Below, piece by piece: positions 1-12,655 of a stretch of 64,000 bases of DNA. Source of the stretch: Saccharum officinarum (Eukaryota > Streptophyta > Magnoliopsida > Poales > Poaceae). The position numbers and the translations under genes were made by a program. The stretch spans positions 117,472,680-117,536,679 of the forward strand of contig CM036160.1 of NCBI GenBank assembly GCA_020631735.1, read 5' to 3'. How positions within the stretch are numbered: position 1 is the first letter of the stretch; the number at the start of each line of letters is the position of its first letter. Below the pieces are notes generated by a model. The model was not told where the DNA came from, ran no database searches, and saw nothing but the letters and a program-made list of their open reading frames with translations.

Positions 1-70
1 GACAATGTCGTGCTATAGTAAACATGTGCTAATAACGGGTTAATTAGTCTTAATAAATTCATCTCAAAGT
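1..70. other. Truncated grass repeat at window edge
   Basis: The motif GTTAATTAGTCTTAATAAATT resembles a phrase common in small grass transposons. The copy runs off the left edge and no terminal repeat is visible, so the class is uncertain. The LINE 3' end abuts it. Confidence 0.3.
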
Positions 71-2119
71 TTTTTTAACACGAGGAATCTCTCCATTTCC
101 ATTGATTTCGCAACGGAAATACAGCACATGAGAGTATATCAGAAAGCAGAAAAAGACAATTCAGGACCCTTACAACACAAACTTACTAAAACGATGGCCA
201 TGATCAGGCAGCACCTAGACAAACTCCAGATAGCTAAAGGATAACGACGTCCAGAATGCATAAGACGACTTAAACTCCTACTATGACTGACTAAAACTGA
301 CCAAAAGATGACATAGCAGGTTTCGACAGATAAGCAACCATCAGCATCAACCAAGATCGATCTCGTCATATCACTCTTCGTCTTCATCTTGACTGTCGCC
401 TTGACCATCTATCAACAGTAGTTGGTCCTTCCTCACCATCTTCTTGCCCAGCAGCTTCAAAGCGATCTGGAGCATAGTGTTGGCACCAGCCACAAGAGCC
501 TCCTTGTCCGTTTGAGGAAACAAACCTGCCCAGTAACTCATCATTGAGCATGCACGACAAATAATTGAGATGGGATTATTCACCACATGTCCCTCAAAAC
601 AAACTCTGTTCCGAGTTTTCCAGATGGCCTAGCAAATAGCCGTGACCCCTATTGCATGAAACTGTTTTCCTGAGGGCAACCATTTGTTTCACCAAGCCCA
701 ACACTGATTGATAGTTTTTGGAATGTTATCAGCGCCTATGCAGTGCGCGACAACTGCCCAAACAGCCTTGGCACAGCTACACTGGAATAATAAGTGAGAG
801 ATTGATTCATCTTGTTCACAAAAGTAGCAAGTAGGACTTCCCTTCCATTGTCTTCTAATCATGTTGTCTTCGGTGAGAATAGCATTATTCATGATTAGCC
901 AGAGGAAAATTTTAATTTTGGCAGGTATCTTACCTTTCCAAATTGTTTTGTGATATGGGTCAGCATCACTATATGTCAAGGCTTTGTATACTGATTTAAC
1001 ATTAAATAGACCATTATTGCTGAATTTCCAGACAACAACATCTAGTTCATTGGTTAGTTGAAGCTTGTTGACTTCCAAAAGAATCTTTTCCCACCCAATT
1101 CTAAGATTATCTATCAACCACATGTTAAAAGACACAACCTAGGGATCCAAGGCTGTCTGAAAGATAGTTACTTCTGGGTTTTCACAAATCCTGAATAAGT
1201 CAGGAAAAAGGGTACAGAGGGGTTTTTCACACAGCCAGCTATCCTTCCATAGTCTAGTCTTTTTCCCATTCTTGACTATCATTTTCCTTCCTTGTAAGTA
1301 GATGTTTCTGATCTTCAGAAGGTCAGCCCAGATTGAAGAATCATTTTGTCTGTGACCCACAGTATAAATTGTATCCTTCTTCAAATATTTAAATTTGATT
1401 ATCTTTTGCCAAAGACCATCCTTATTTTCTAACCTCCACCACCATTTGCACACCAAACTCAAATTCAACTTCCTAATATCTTTAATCCCCAAGCCCTCTT
1501 GTTTCTTATGTTTACAAATCCGAGTCCATCTAACCAAATGGTATTTTCTCTTAGCGCTACCCCCTGCCAGAAAAAAGTTCTCCTGATCTTGTCAAGGTTC
1601 TTGACAATCGTTTTGGGTAAGAGGTAGATGGACATATGATAAATGGGTGAGTTGGTCATACTAGTATTAATCAGGGTAGTTCGTCCCGCAATCAACATGG
1701 ATCCACCTCTCCAAGTATCCAACTTTTTTGCACTTTTCTCAACTAAGGGAACCCAATCAACAACATGGAGCCTGCTAGGACTCACTGGAACACCCAGATA
1801 CTTTATTGGAAATGAGCCAGTCTGACAATTGAAAATTTTAGCATAGATCTTATCCCAGTTCTCTTCATCATTAATAGTAATGACTTCACTTTTATTGAAA
1901 TTAATCTTAAGGCCCGCCATGAGTTCATACATGTACAATAGGAGTTTCATATTTCTTGCCCCTTGAATGTTGTGTTTTAAGCATATAATCGTGTCATCCG
2001 TGTACTGGAGCACAGCCACCCCTTTATCAATGATGTGATCAATAAGGCCTCTAAAAAGATCATTAGATTGAGCTTTGTGTATCATTCTGGACAAGCCATC
2101 AACAACAAAGTTGAATAAG
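71..2119 (-). mobile_element. L1-type LINE, 3' part (segment 1 of 3)
   Basis: This is the 3' part of a non-LTR retrotransposon read on the minus strand. It carries the C-terminal half of reverse transcriptase, the linker and a zf-RVT region, then about 600 bp of 3' sequence reaching a short T run at 71-77, which would be the A tail on the minus strand. Coding continuity resumes at 10510 beyond the LTR element inserted at 2120. No target-site duplication for the LINE was found, so its outer ends are approximate. Confidence 0.8.
689..2114 (-). pseudogene. LINE ORF2, C-terminal RT plus zf-RVT domain (broken)
   Basis: This is the C-terminal part of the LINE endonuclease/reverse transcriptase polyprotein. 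Read from 2114 downwards, the sequence shows the RT active-site box as YTDD (usual form YADD), then KYLGVPVS, LINTSMTNSPIY and the WWWR linker. The zf-RVT region has WKGKIPAKIKIFLW and a CYFC..H..C pattern around 780-960. The frame changes near 1500-1570, where two ORFs overlap, and a stop separates the linker from the zf-RVT part near 1137, so no single product can be made. The N-terminal part continues at 10510-12460. Confidence 0.85.
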
Positions 2120-3357
2120 TGTTGATATTTGGTAACGCAATTAGGAAATAGGATCCGCAAGCGCACGGATATCGGTGAGCACTTCACCCGAGATGTTATC
2201 CTGGGTATCGTATTTATATTTTTACCTTTAGGAGAAAGAGTGCATCTGACTAACCAAATCTATTACTACTAACCTTTAGGCTACAACCACTATGATTCGA
2301 TGTGAGTGATGTATAGAGAAGACTACAACCGCATTCTTCTTCTAACCTTGGTAAGGATGATCTACTGTTCTATTGGGGAGGTTTACGGAATCTAGACACC
2401 ACAAAGGATGTTCAACCCGCACCTATAAACCCTATCGATCCTGCTAACGGGATATGGAATACAAAGGTAACTCGGAATTATCACGTTCCTCGCTACTACC
2501 ACGGTCCGGCTAGACGAGGGGATATCTATGAGTATCCTAGCTTAAACACCACGTTTACGCTAGAGATGATTACTCTAAACTCTACGCGAAGAGATCAAAG
2601 TAAACTCATAAACCAAAGAACAATAAAACAAAGAACTTACTAGAATTTAGAAGTCGAAATACTGAAGAATCCTGAGAACAAGCCTCGGGTTAGAAGAACT
2701 TGCTCCCGCAGGTACAACCTCGGAGTAGACACCGACAGGCCGGCTTCCTCCGATCTACACCTCCACTCTATCTCTCTCAATCTAGTAGAACTAATTCTAC
2801 TTTCACATTGGATGCTAAGCCCTAAGAGGTGGGAACCCTAGAGGGAACCTCTCTCTCTAAACCCTAACTAGAGATATGCAACTGAATAATGAATTGTGGT
2901 CTTCTCCACCAGGGGTCAGGGGCCTTGCTTATATAGCCCTTTTGGATGAATCTGGACCGTCGGATCAAACCGACCTTCATCCTACGGTTTTCCTTGATCC
3001 TCAAAGGCGGTGGAGCATAATCCGCGAGACTCGACCTGATTGGTCACAGGAGCAGGGCGGGCGCCCTAGGGTCCAGGGCGGGCGCCCTGGTCCCGGGCCC
3101 GTTCGGCCTCCCGTTCGATCCCGTGGCTTCTGGAGTCTTCTAGATGATAGAAAATTACGTGTTCGGTTAATATCCCGTCATTAATCCGACATGTGGGCCT
3201 TTCTTCCGTATTTCCTGATAACCCCCTGCAGAAATAGATAAACAGCAAAACTCGTGGAATTCTGTTAGATCAAACCCTAATTCTAGGTGTTGCTTGCATA
3301 TAGGTCATTTTCTTTATTTATTTGATGGTTATAATTGATACTTAAGAACCGTCAACA
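2120..3357 (-). repeat. 3' LTR of the Athila-like element
   Basis: This LTR is 1238 bp and nearly identical to 9267-10504. It contains a minus-strand TATA box (near 2929-2936) and two copies of the palindrome GGGCGGGCGCCC (3055-3066 and 3076-3087). Confidence 0.93.
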
Positions 3358-3371
3358 AACACCCCCATACT
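3358..3371 (-). promoter_or_regulatory. Polypurine tract of the Athila-like element
   Basis: Directly next to the 3' LTR the minus strand reads AAGTATGGGGGTGTT, a G-rich tract in the position of the plus-strand primer. Confidence 0.65.
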
Positions 3372-4734
3372 TAGGCTTTTACTCGTCCTCGAGAAAAGGT
3401 TGGTTAATAAAACATCTGGGGTTGAAACATTCTTTCATACCTGCAGGGTATTGTAAAAATCCACTGTGCACTTATAGTCAGGGAAATATATGGTCAGAGT
3501 AAAGAGCCTTTCTTCTTCCTAATCCCTATCACTTGGAGTTTTTACATATTTTTGAAAAGAAAAACTTAGCATACCTTTATCCTCATAGGTGCTCTCAGAG
3601 TCACTCATTATCTTTTATATTTCTCTCTGAGGCTGTTTTGATTTTGCAAAAATAATTCTTTAAGCATACATACCTTGCATTTATTGTATGGTCAAAACCG
3701 GATCCGAAGAGAAGAATGCCATACTCTTAGATCAAAGATTTTGAAAATTAAAAACTTGTCACTCTTACTGGCATATTGCTTATTAGAGGGACCATGGGCT
3801 ATCATTTTCTTTTCATCATATTTTTATCATATCTTATTTTTTTCCTTTGGGTGGATACCGAGGTACCCCTAATTCTACTGCCGGACACTTGTCCATTTTT
3901 TTTTTCTGCGAGGTTGTCGAGCACTTGCTCCTTTTTATTTCCTCGATATATTCATAATTTTGCATAGCCCATGCCTCTAACGCAATAATACTTCGGAAGA
4001 GTGAATCTTTCTGAATAAAAATATCTTGATCTTAGGAGTATGATAAATCTCTCAACAAGGGTCTAACTTGTTTTGAACAAACTCAATACAAAGCAGATAG
4101 CTTTAATTAATATTTTCATGTTTAGCAGGCATATAAAACTTGAGGATGGTAGCTATAATTTTGAGATTTTTAAAACAAATTCTCCAAGCAATAAAGATAC
4201 TAAGAATAAGGTACTCATACCCTTACCATCTCTTATTCCACAATGACTTTTAACAACACAGGGTTTTGAAATAATTTTAATAATTGCAGGTTTCCAGGAA
4301 ATATCACAGAGTGAGATTGATCATGATTATAAACATTTTTATCCTTTTAATTTATCATGTTTAGAGAGATAAAATTCTGCACAAACTAAGGTGAGTGTGT
4401 AAGTGTGTAATAAAAGTGTGCAGAGTGTGTACCTGGTTCATGGAGTGGTGCGATCGAAGTGTGTGTGACATGTCAGGGAATCTCCCCCATACTTGTTTTC
4501 TGCTTTCTTGCACAAAAGTAAAGTAGAGACACACAAGACATACTAATAATAATCTTTATTAATCTTGAGGCATTTATTACAACCGAATAATAATAATAAC
4601 CGAATATAATAGATCTAAACTGATTATAAGCGAACTTAATCGAATCTAATAATAACTAAGACATATATAGCCCCAAGATCTAATCTAGATAGCTCAGCGA
4701 CGCTCACGCCTCCTAAGATTAAAAGCGCCGGGCT
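3372..4734. other. 3' noncoding region of the Athila-like element
   Basis: This is AT-rich sequence between the gag-pol stop and the polypurine tract. Athila elements often carry an env-like ORF here. No minus-strand ORF of useful length is present, so the env-like region is absent. Confidence 0.6.
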
Positions 4735-7700
4735 TTAATTTTTAATTGGAAGGTAAAAATTGATCACGTCTATTTCTTCTAATTCTTTATTGGGCTCTAA
4801 AAATAATTTAAAATGTTGACCATTTACCTTGAATAACGTACCTTTGTCATTTTGAAGTGTGATAGCTCCGTGGGATGATGAATGAATTACCTTGAATGGT
4901 CCTTCCCATTTGCTCCGGAGCTTTCCATGCCCGAAAAGCTTCACCCTGGAATTAAAAAGTAATACCTTATCTCCGGGTGAGAACTCCTTCTTCTTGATCC
5001 TCTTGTCATGCCATCTCTTGACTCTTTCTTTGTAGATCTTTGAATTGTGATATGCTTTCTCCCGCCATTCTTCTAACTCCGATAATTGCATTCTTCTATG
5101 TTTTCCGGCGATATCTAGGTCCATATTCCATCTTTTTATGGCCCAGTGTGCCTTGAACTCAAGTTCAACAGGTAGGTGACAGGTCTTTCCGTACACCAAT
5201 TGGTATGGAGACATTCCAATTGGGGTCTTGTATGCTGTCCGGTAAGCCCAGAGTGCATCGGGTAACTTGTCCTTCCATGCCGTTCCCTTCTCGTTCACCG
5301 TCTTCTGAAGAATGTTCTTGATTTGCTTGTTAGAAGTCTCTGCTTGGCCACTTGTCTGAGGATGATAGGGAGTAGCGACGTTGTGACGGATTCCATGTCT
5401 TGATAGATAGTGCTCGAAGCGCTTGTCAATGAAGTGTGATCCTCCATCACTTATCATTATCCTGGGGACTCCAAATCTTGGAAATATGATTTCCTCAAAC
5501 ATCCTCTTCGAACTGATATTGTCGGCATGCTTGCAAGGTAGTGCCTCTACCCACTTGGAGACGTAATCAACCGCCACCAAGATGAACTCACACTTCTTTG
5601 ATGGGGGAAATGGACCCATGTAGTCTATTCCCCAGACATCAAAGAGTTCAATCTGAAGGTTGTTGGTGAGTGGCATGGCATCCCTTGTATTTATGTTTCC
5701 GTGCCTTTGACATGGCCCACATCTTCTGATATATTGCTTCGTGTCATCGTACATCGTAGGCCAGTAGAATCCACATTGCCAGATCTTTGAATGTGTACGG
5801 AATGCTCCATAGTGACCTCTGTATGGTGATGAGTGACATCTGTCGATGATCTTCAATCCTTCCTCAGTGGTCACACATCTTCTAAGTAGGCCATCAGCGC
5901 ATACTCGGAAGAGGTATGGCTCATCCCATATGTGTGAACGACTTTCTTGAATAAGCTTCTTCTTGTTTGCTCCGGGTGGTACATAACCTGAAACCATAAA
6001 ATTAACAATATCTGCATACCAGGGGTCAGATCTGTTAATCCCGTAAAGCATGTCGTCCCGGAGTGAGTCATTAATGGGGGGTTCCTGTGAATTCTTAAAG
6101 TACATTCTAGACAAGTGATCAGCAACAGAATTTTCTACTCCCTTTTTATCTTTTATTTCTAAGTCAAATTCTTGGAGTAATAAAATCCATCTGATTAAGC
6201 GAGGTTTAGCATCTTTCTTAGTGAGCAAATATTTTAGTGCAGCATGATCAGTGTAAACAATTATTTTAGCTCCTTCTAAGTAAGATCTAAATTTATCAAT
6301 GGCAAAGACAACAGCCAGAAGCTCTTTTTCAGTGGTTGCATAATTAAGTTGAGCTCCTGTCAAAGTTTTACTTGCATAAGCAATTGCATGATGCTTTTTA
6401 TCTTTAGTTTGTCCCAAAACTGCCCCCACAGCATAATCACTAGCATCACACATAATTTCAAAAGGCAACGACCAATCAGGGGGTTGAATGATTGGTGCAG
6501 AGGTGAGTGCTTGCTTTAATAAATTGAAAGAATTTAGACATGCATCATCAAATTCGAAAGGAGCATCCTTGGCTAGCAAAAGAGTAAGTGGTCTCGCAAT
6601 AAATGAAAAGTCTTTTATAAATCTACGATAAAAACCAGCATGGCCAAGAAAACTTCGAATTCCTTTTATATTCACAGGTGGAGGTAGTTGTTCAATTACT
6701 TCAATTTTAGCTCTATCTACCTCAATACCTCTTTCAGACACTAGGTGTCCTAGCACTATTCCTTCTCTAACCATAAAATGACATTTTTCCCAATTAAGGA
6801 TTAAGTGCTTTTCTTCACATCTTTGCAAAACCTTATCTAAGTTCTCAAGACAACTATCAAAAGTTTTTCCATAAACAGAAAAATCATCCATGAAAACTTC
6901 CATAATCTCTTCAATCATATCAGAAAATATAGACATCATACATCTTTGAAAAGAAGCTGGTGCATTACATAACCCAAAAGACATTCTACGATAAGCATAC
7001 GTTCCATATGGGCATGTAAAAGTGGTTTTGCTTTGATCATCAGGATGGATAGGGATCTGGTGATACCCTGAATATCCATCTAGAAAACAGAAAAACGAGT
7101 GTTTTGCTAACCGCTCAAGCATCTCATCTATAAAAGGCAAAGGAAAATGATCCTTTTTCGTGGCTTTATTAAGTTTTCTATAGTCAATGCACATTCGCCA
7201 CCCAGTGACGGTGCGTTGCGGAATTAGCTCATTCTTATCATTAGTAACAACAGTCATGCCTCCCTTTTTAGGCACAACTTGAACAGGGCTTACCCACTCA
7301 CTATGCGGCACAGGGTATATAATCCCTGCATGCAGCAACTTTATAACTTCTTTTTTAACTACCTCTCTCATCGCGTTGTTAAGTCTACGTTGAGGCTCTC
7401 GAGAGGGTGAAACAGAAGGATCTGTCGGAATACGATGGGTGCAAATCATAGGACTGATTCCTGTGAGATCTTGAAGTGAGTAGCCGAAAACAGAGTGGTG
7501 TTTTTCAAGAATGGTCATTAATCGCAGAGTTTGCTCCTGAGTGAGTTTATTACTAACGATCACAGGAAACTCTGGATTATTGTTTAGAAAAGCATAGGTA
7601 AGACCGGGTGGTAAAGTTTTGAGTTCTATGGGGGGTCTAGGTGTTTCTGCAAACTCATCTAAGGGTTCAGGTTCAGAAGGTTCGGCCTCTTCTTCAGTGA

Positions 7701-9003
7701 AGAAGGGGGCTTCCTCTTCTAAGTCTGGATCATCTAAAAGTTCTAGAGATGCAGCCTTTACCTCCTCCATAGGATCAGGCAAAAGATATGGCTCGGTCTT
7801 ATTATTCAAGGAGTGAGTTATTGTAATTGGAAGTTTAAAATCCTTTCCAAAAGAAATGTATAGCTTTCCAGTTTGACCTTCATAAAGGAGTCTTCTAAAT
7901 GGTTGTCCTATCAACAGGTCGAAGTCCCATGTATCAAAGATATAAAAGTTCAAATGAATCATGGAGCCTTCTACCATAAAGGGTAGGACATTCACAATTC
8001 CAAGACTGGGGACCAATCGTCCCGAAGATTCCTTCATGAACTTTGTTGTAGGGGTTAAAATTAATTTTCCAAATAATTTAAGTGCAAAAGCTTCAGACAT
8101 GATATTGATCCCCACAACAGGATTATAGAGAGCATCAAATTGATCAGAATCATAAGCACAGCGTATAGTGATAGGAGGTGTATCCAAACGGATCACTTCA
8201 GAGGAAAGCTCTGACTCCTCCAACCATTCGTTACTCATGACTGAGATAAGCTCTCTCAATTGATATTCACTTGGTAAACAAATGCTATAATGGCCGCTTT
8301 GGGGTTTGTCTATAGAATGGTAGTTTGAAATGTTTCCAAAATCGGCAAAAAGATCGGATTCTATATCCAGCATGAAATAAGGTGGTGGAATTTCTTCCTT
8401 TTGTGGCTCAAAACTTGGGATAGCTGAAGTAGGTGAAGAATTTGGCAGAGTGTCTACTTCGGCTTCGTAGGTTTCATCATGGAGGGTATTATCCATCTCA
8501 GCTTCTAGGATTCTATCTAGGATCGCTCTAGCTTCATCAGTAGGGATACGAAAGAAAGAACCTCTAGACATTATATGCAGCATTTGTTTATTATCTTTCT
8601 GAAGACCTCGAAAAAAGTGAAATAAAAGAACAGTGTCTTCAAGCAAAAGTTTTGGACCAGATTCTAAAAGATCAAAAAAACGTTTCCAGGATTTCCCCAA
8701 AGTTTCATTATCTTTTTGTTTAAAAGATAGGACTTCGAGTCTAAGGTCACCAGTACGGTCAAGGGAATAAAAATCTAGACAAAAGTTGGCTCTTAAAACT
8801 CCCCATTCACCTTGCTGTTGACTTACCTTCTGACTATACCATCGTCTAGCTTCTCCTCTTAAAGAAAAAGGAAAAAGCTTCCAACGTAAAGTCTTATCAG
8901 AGATGCCATCAATGCGAAGACAATCGCATGTCTGCTCAAAATCTCTAATATGAAGGTAAGGGTTTTCGTCTTCCTTTCCCGAAAAGGATAGGTTCTCAAT
9001 CAT
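4735..9003 (-). CDS. Athila-like gag-pol polyprotein, uninterrupted
   Basis: This 1422-residue polyprotein is read on the minus strand from an ATG at 9003, about 240 bp downstream of the primer site. Order of domains: a gag-like region (about 1-170; [17 protein letters not shown]) with no CCHC zinc knuckle seen; a retropepsin-like fold (about 285-370; ends DFDLLIGQP); reverse transcriptase (about 545-740; [12 protein letters not shown] near 704); RNase H (about 850-925; [24 protein letters not shown]); and integrase (about 1040-1330) with an H/C zinc region, then D in GIDYMGPF, D in ISDGGSHF and E in [11 protein letters not shown], RNase H and integrase residues look intact. The protease stretch reads NPVVG where an Asp-containing D.G motif is expected, so protease activity is doubtful. 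There are no stops or frameshifts, in line with the young LTRs. Confidence 0.92.
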   Translation of the reverse strand: MIENLSFSGKEDENPYLHIRDFEQTCDCLRIDGISDKTLRWKLFPFSLRGEARRWYSQKVSQQQGEWGVLRANFCLDFYSLDRTGDLRLEVLSFKQKDNETLGKSWKRFFDLLESGPKLLLEDTVLLFHFFRGLQKDNKQMLHIMSRGSFFRIPTDEARAILDRILEAEMDNTLHDETYEAEVDTLPNSSPTSAIPSFEPQKEEIPPPYFMLDIESDLFADFGNISNYHSIDKPQSGHYSICLPSEYQLRELISVMSNEWLEESELSSEVIRLDTPPITIRCAYDSDQFDALYNPVVGINIMSEAFALKLFGKLILTPTTKFMKESSGRLVPSLGIVNVLPFMVEGSMIHLNFYIFDTWDFDLLIGQPFRRLLYEGQTGKLYISFGKDFKLPITITHSLNNKTEPYLLPDPMEEVKAASLELLDDPDLEEEAPFFTEEEAEPSEPEPLDEFAETPRPPIELKTLPPGLTYAFLNNNPEFPVIVSNKLTQEQTLRLMTILEKHHSVFGYSLQDLTGISPMICTHRIPTDPSVSPSREPQRRLNNAMREVVKKEVIKLLHAGIIYPVPHSEWVSPVQVVPKKGGMTVVTNDKNELIPQRTVTGWRMCIDYRKLNKATKKDHFPLPFIDEMLERLAKHSFFCFLDGYSGYHQIPIHPDDQSKTTFTCPYGTYAYRRMSFGLCNAPASFQRCMMSIFSDMIEEIMEVFMDDFSVYGKTFDSCLENLDKVLQRCEEKHLILNWEKCHFMVREGIVLGHLVSERGIEVDRAKIEVIEQLPPPVNIKGIRSFLGHAGFYRRFIKDFSFIARPLTLLLAKDAPFEFDDACLNSFNLLKQALTSAPIIQPPDWSLPFEIMCDASDYAVGAVLGQTKDKKHHAIAYASKTLTGAQLNYATTEKELLAVVFAIDKFRSYLEGAKIIVYTDHAALKYLLTKKDAKPRLIRWILLLQEFDLEIKDKKGVENSVADHLSRMYFKNSQEPPINDSLRDDMLYGINRSDPWYADIVNFMVSGYVPPGANKKKLIQESRSHIWDEPYLFRVCADGLLRRCVTTEEGLKIIDRCHSSPYRGHYGAFRTHSKIWQCGFYWPTMYDDTKQYIRRCGPCQRHGNINTRDAMPLTNNLQIELFDVWGIDYMGPFPPSKKCEFILVAVDYVSKWVEALPCKHADNISSKRMFEEIIFPRFGVPRIMISDGGSHFIDKRFEHYLSRHGIRHNVATPYHPQTSGQAETSNKQIKNILQKTVNEKGTAWKDKLPDALWAYRTAYKTPIGMSPYQLVYGKTCHLPVELEFKAHWAIKRWNMDLDIAGKHRRMQLSELEEWREKAYHNSKIYKERVKRWHDKRIKKKEFSPGDKVLLFNSRVKLFGHGKLRSKWEGPFKVIHSSSHGAITLQNDKGTLFKVNGQHFKLFLEPNKELEEIDVINFYLPIKN

Positions 9004-9240
9004 GGCAATTAACCTTGAACTTAACCTATACTGGGATGTTTGGATAGGCTGTGATGACTCTCATGGTAAAAGGTCAGTTTCTGAAGGTGTTGCAAATTGA
9101 TAGATTGATTTAGAATCTTGGTTCTCCATAAGGTAAGAATAAAGAATATAAAAAGATAAGGAATAAAAAGATAAAGAAAGATAAAAGTATAGGTACAAGC
9201 TAGTAGTAAGACTCAAGGTTATCTCAGCAAACCGTCTTTC

Positions 9241-9258
9241 TCCCCGGCAACGGTGCCA
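9241..9258 (-). promoter_or_regulatory. Primer-binding site, tRNA-Asp type
   Basis: The plus strand here reads TCCCCGGCAACGGTGCCA. It equals the plant tRNA-Asp 3' end with CCA except at one base. It lies 8 nt inside the 5' LTR edge, as expected for an element read on the minus strand. The 9004-9240 stretch is its short leader. Confidence 0.85.
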
Positions 9259-9266
9259 GAAATGCT

Positions 9267-10504
9267 TGTTGATATTTGGTAACGCAATTAGGAAATAGGA
9301 TCCGCAAGCGCACGGATATCGGTGAGCACTTCACCCGAGATGTTATCCTGGGTATCGTCTTTATATTTTTACCTTTAGGAGAAAGAGTGCATCTGACTAA
9401 CCAAATCTATTACTACTAACCTTTAGACTACAACCACTATGATTCGATGTGAGTGATGTATAGAGAAGACTACAACCGCATTCTTCTTCTAACCTTGGTA
9501 AGGATGATCTACTGTTCTATTGGGGAGGTTTACGGAACCTAGACACCACAAAGGATGTTCAACCCGCACCTATAAACCCTATCGATCCTGCTAACGGGAT
9601 ATGGAATACAAAGGTAACTCGGAATTGTCACGTTCCTCGCTACTACCACGGTCCGGCTAGACGAGGGGATATCTATGAGTATCCTAGCTTAAACACCACG
9701 TTTACGCTAGAGATGATTACTCTAAACTCTACGCGAAGAGATCAAAGTAAACTCATAAACCAAAGAACAATAAAACAAAGAACTTACTAGAATTTAGAAG
9801 TCGAAATACTGAAGAATCCTGAGAACAAGCCTCGGGTTAGAAGAACTTGCTCCCGCAGGTACAACCTCGGAGTAGACACCGACAGGCCGGCTTCCTCCGA
9901 TCTACACCTCCACTCTATCTCTCTCAATCTAGTAGAACTAATTCTACTTTCACATTGGATGCTAAGCCCTAAGAGGTGGGAACCCTAGAGGGAACCTCTC
10001 TCTCTAAACCCTAACTAGAGATATGCAACTGAATAATGAATTGGGGTCTTCTCCACCAGGGGTCAGGGGCCTTGCTTATATAGCCCTTTTGGATGAATCT
10101 GGACCGTCGGATCAAACCGACCTTCATCCTACGGTTTTCCTTGATCCTCAAAGGCGGTGGAGCATAATCCGCGAGACTCGACCCGATTGGTCACAGGAGC
10201 AGGGCGGGCGCCCTAGGGTCCAGGGCGGGCGCCCTGGTCCCGGGCCCGTTCGGCCTCCCGTTCGATCCCGTGGCTTCTGGAGTCTTCTAGATGATAGAAA
10301 ATTACGTGTTCGGTTAATATCCCGTCATTAATCCGACATGTGGGCCTTTCTTCCGTATTTCCTGATAACCCCCTGCAGAAATAGATAAACAGCAAAACTC
10401 GTGGAATTCTGTTAGATCAAACCCTAATTCTAGGTGTTGCTTGCATATAGGTCCTTTTCTTTATTTATTTGATGGTTATAATTGATACTTAAGAACCGTC
10501 AACA
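9267..10504 (-). repeat. 5' LTR of the Athila-like element
   Basis: This 1238-bp promoter-bearing LTR is followed by the duplication ATAAG at 10505-10509. Differences from the partner LTR are single substitutions only, with no indels. Confidence 0.93.
10076..10083 (-). promoter_or_regulatory. TATA box of the 5' LTR
   Basis: The minus strand reads GGGCTATATAAGC. It lies about 120 bp downstream (in transcription sense) of the paired GC palindromes at 10202-10234, the arrangement of a core promoter with proximal sites. Confidence 0.7.
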
Positions 10505-10509
10505 ATAAG

Positions 10510-12460
10510 ATGGGGGAGAGTGAATCACCCTGCCTCACACCTTTGTAACTTTTGATGTATGGACCAATAAGATTGTTAAGTTTAACACTTATTGTCCCTC
10601 CAGAGACGAATTGCTCAATCCAATTACACCATTGATTAGAGAACCCTCTAGCAACAAGGCACTCAAACAGGAACTTCCATTTAACTTTATCGTATGCCTT
10701 TTTAAAATCCAATTTCAGGATGATCCCCACTTGTTTTTTCTCTCGGTTTCATGTAAGAGTTCATGTAAAACCATGATCCCACTCATTATATTTCTACCCT
10801 TCATGAAAGTTGTCTGATTGGAATGGATAAGTTTATCAGCTATTTTTTTCCACTCTTATAGTCAAAGTCTTGGTGATCAGCTTGTAAAGGCAGTTTAACA
10901 AACATATGGGTCTAAATTGTTGTATCCTTGAGGCATCAGTGACTTTTGGTAGAAGAGTAATGATTTCATAGTTTATTCTGCTAATATCAACATTTCCTTT
11001 ATGAAAGTCATGAAAAAGTTTAACAATGTCATTCTTTACAATTTCCCAACAAGACTGGTAAAATTCAATGGGGATTTTATCTGGACCCGTAGCCTTGTTT
11101 TTCTCCATAGAAAATAGAGCAGTTTTGATCTCTGACTCAGAGAAAGGTTTACACAGATCAATGTTTTCTTCTTCAGACACTTTGGGCAGCTCCTGCCACA
11201 TGATGTTATCAATATGAATATTATGCTCTATTTCAGGCCCAAAAAGAGCAGCATAATACTTCGTGGCATGTTTCAACAGATTATCATCACCCTCCATTGT
11301 ATTTTCATTACATTCCAGAAAATTATGGTGTTTTTCCGCTTTCTCCCATTAGCAATTTTATGAAAATACTAGTATTGTTATCTCCCTTTAAAAGCCATTG
11401 CTCATGGCACCTATTATGCCAATAGGACTCCTCCTAGTCTAAGAGCTGTAAGGATTCCTTAGTCAGCTCAACCTTCCTAAGAGTTTGTTCAGAGTCAAGT
11501 CCATCACTCTCCTCTGTAGATTCCAAAACAACAAGTTCTTCACTAATGAGCTCTCTTTTCTTTCTCAATTCACCCTGCAGGTTGAACCCACATCTTTTGA
11601 AGTACTGTTTCAGTATCTTCAATTTTTGTTGAATCTTATCAAGAGCCGATTTAGCTCTACAAGGTTTACTCCATAGTTTCTTAACAGCGGTGAAGAAATC
11701 AGGGTTCTCTAACCAACTTAGCTCAAATCTGAATTGAATATGTTTCAAAGGTCCACATGAGCCAGAGGAAAAGGGTTGTGGTCAGAGACCTCCCTTGGCA
11801 GCCTCTTGACCATGACCTGAGTAAATAGATTTTCCTAATCTTTAGATACAAGAATTCTGTCCAACTTTTCCAGAGTGGGAATCTCTTGATTATTGGACCA
11901 AGTGTATAAACCACCCTGTCATCACTATTTCCCTCAATTCATAAAAGTTTATAAGGGAATTAAACAGACCAGAGAATCTCTGTGTCCCATGTAGTTTGTT
12001 TCTTTCATATGAATATCTAATTATATTAAAGTCACCCCCTATTATTATAGGGTCATGATTTCTAGAGCAAAAGGTAGAAAGTTCAGTCAAGAAATTATTT
12101 TTTTGATCATCATGAGCTGCTCCATATACCACTAATAAGTTCCATTTAACCTTATTCACCTTATCCCACAAGTTAGCCTGAATCATAAACTCCCCTTGTT
12201 GAAAAGAGCCTACATCATAAAACTCAATTCTAACCCTCAATAGAATCCCCCGAGACTTGCCCTTAGTAGAATTATATAACTAAAGATAATCTTTCTGAGG
12301 GTCAAAATTCTTTAACACTTTTTCATCACAATCCTTGATCATAGTTTCTTGCAAACCAATAAAATGGAAGGAATGTTGACAAATAAGATTCTTAAGAAAG
12401 GTAGAGACTCCTTTTTTCTAAGGCCTCTATAGTTCCAAATCAAGCCTTGAATCATCATTT
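10510..12460 (-). pseudogene. LINE ORF2, endonuclease and N-terminal RT (broken)
   Basis: Reading downwards, the endonuclease starts near 12456 with the hallmark IWNYRGL, followed by GLQET near 12340 and a GDFN.IR box near 12030. Reverse transcriptase starts near 11300 with NKATGPDKIPIEF, PISLLN-like RPICLLN, then LDFKKAYDKV (near 10715) and GVRQGDSLSP just before the insertion point. Stops and frame changes near 12270, 11900, 11430 and 10830 show it is dead. The remaining RT motifs lie at 689-2114. Confidence 0.85.
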
Positions 12461-12655
12461 TTATTGGTTTTTGAGTTTCTAGAGGAGATAGCCTTTGGCT
12501 TTCCACCTCTTTTTTTTTGGCAATCCAGGAGCATCCTGTTCTTGCAACCTTTTAACATTAGTAGGAGATAGCTTAACACTTTTTTTTTCTTTTGCTCTTT
12601 CTAGATTCTACTAATATAAAATCATCTGACTGAGATGATTCATCATGATACCATT
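10510..12655 (-). mobile_element. L1-type LINE, middle part (segment 2 of 3)
   Basis: This is the LINE piece between the Athila-like element and the gag-only LTR element. It encodes the endonuclease and the N-terminal half of RT. Its left edge continues in frame with 2114 and its right edge with 22128 once each LTR element and one duplication are ignored. Confidence 0.85.

Larger units (their letters stand above)
2120..10504 (-). mobile_element. Athila-like Ty3/gypsy LTR retrotransposon, complete
   Basis: This is a full-length element of 8385 bp on the minus strand. Both LTRs are 1238 bp, start TGTTGA and end TCAACA. The 5-bp duplication ATAAG flanks it exactly (2115-2119 and 10505-10509). 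By eye the LTRs differ at about 7 positions (0.6 percent); at the commonly used grass rate of 1.3e-8 per site per year this is roughly 0.2 million years. The internal region has a primer site matching the tRNA-Asp 3' end, one gag-pol ORF (4735-9003), a short leader, and about 1.4 kb of 3' noncoding DNA with no env-like ORF. The Athila assignment rests on the primer type and domain order. It inserted into the RT of a LINE. Confidence 0.92.

Noticed and set aside
2876..3184. 102-aa ORF, repeated at 10023-10331
   Set aside because: Both lie in the two LTRs of the Athila-like element, antisense to its transcription. Identity between them follows from LTR identity, not from coding selection.
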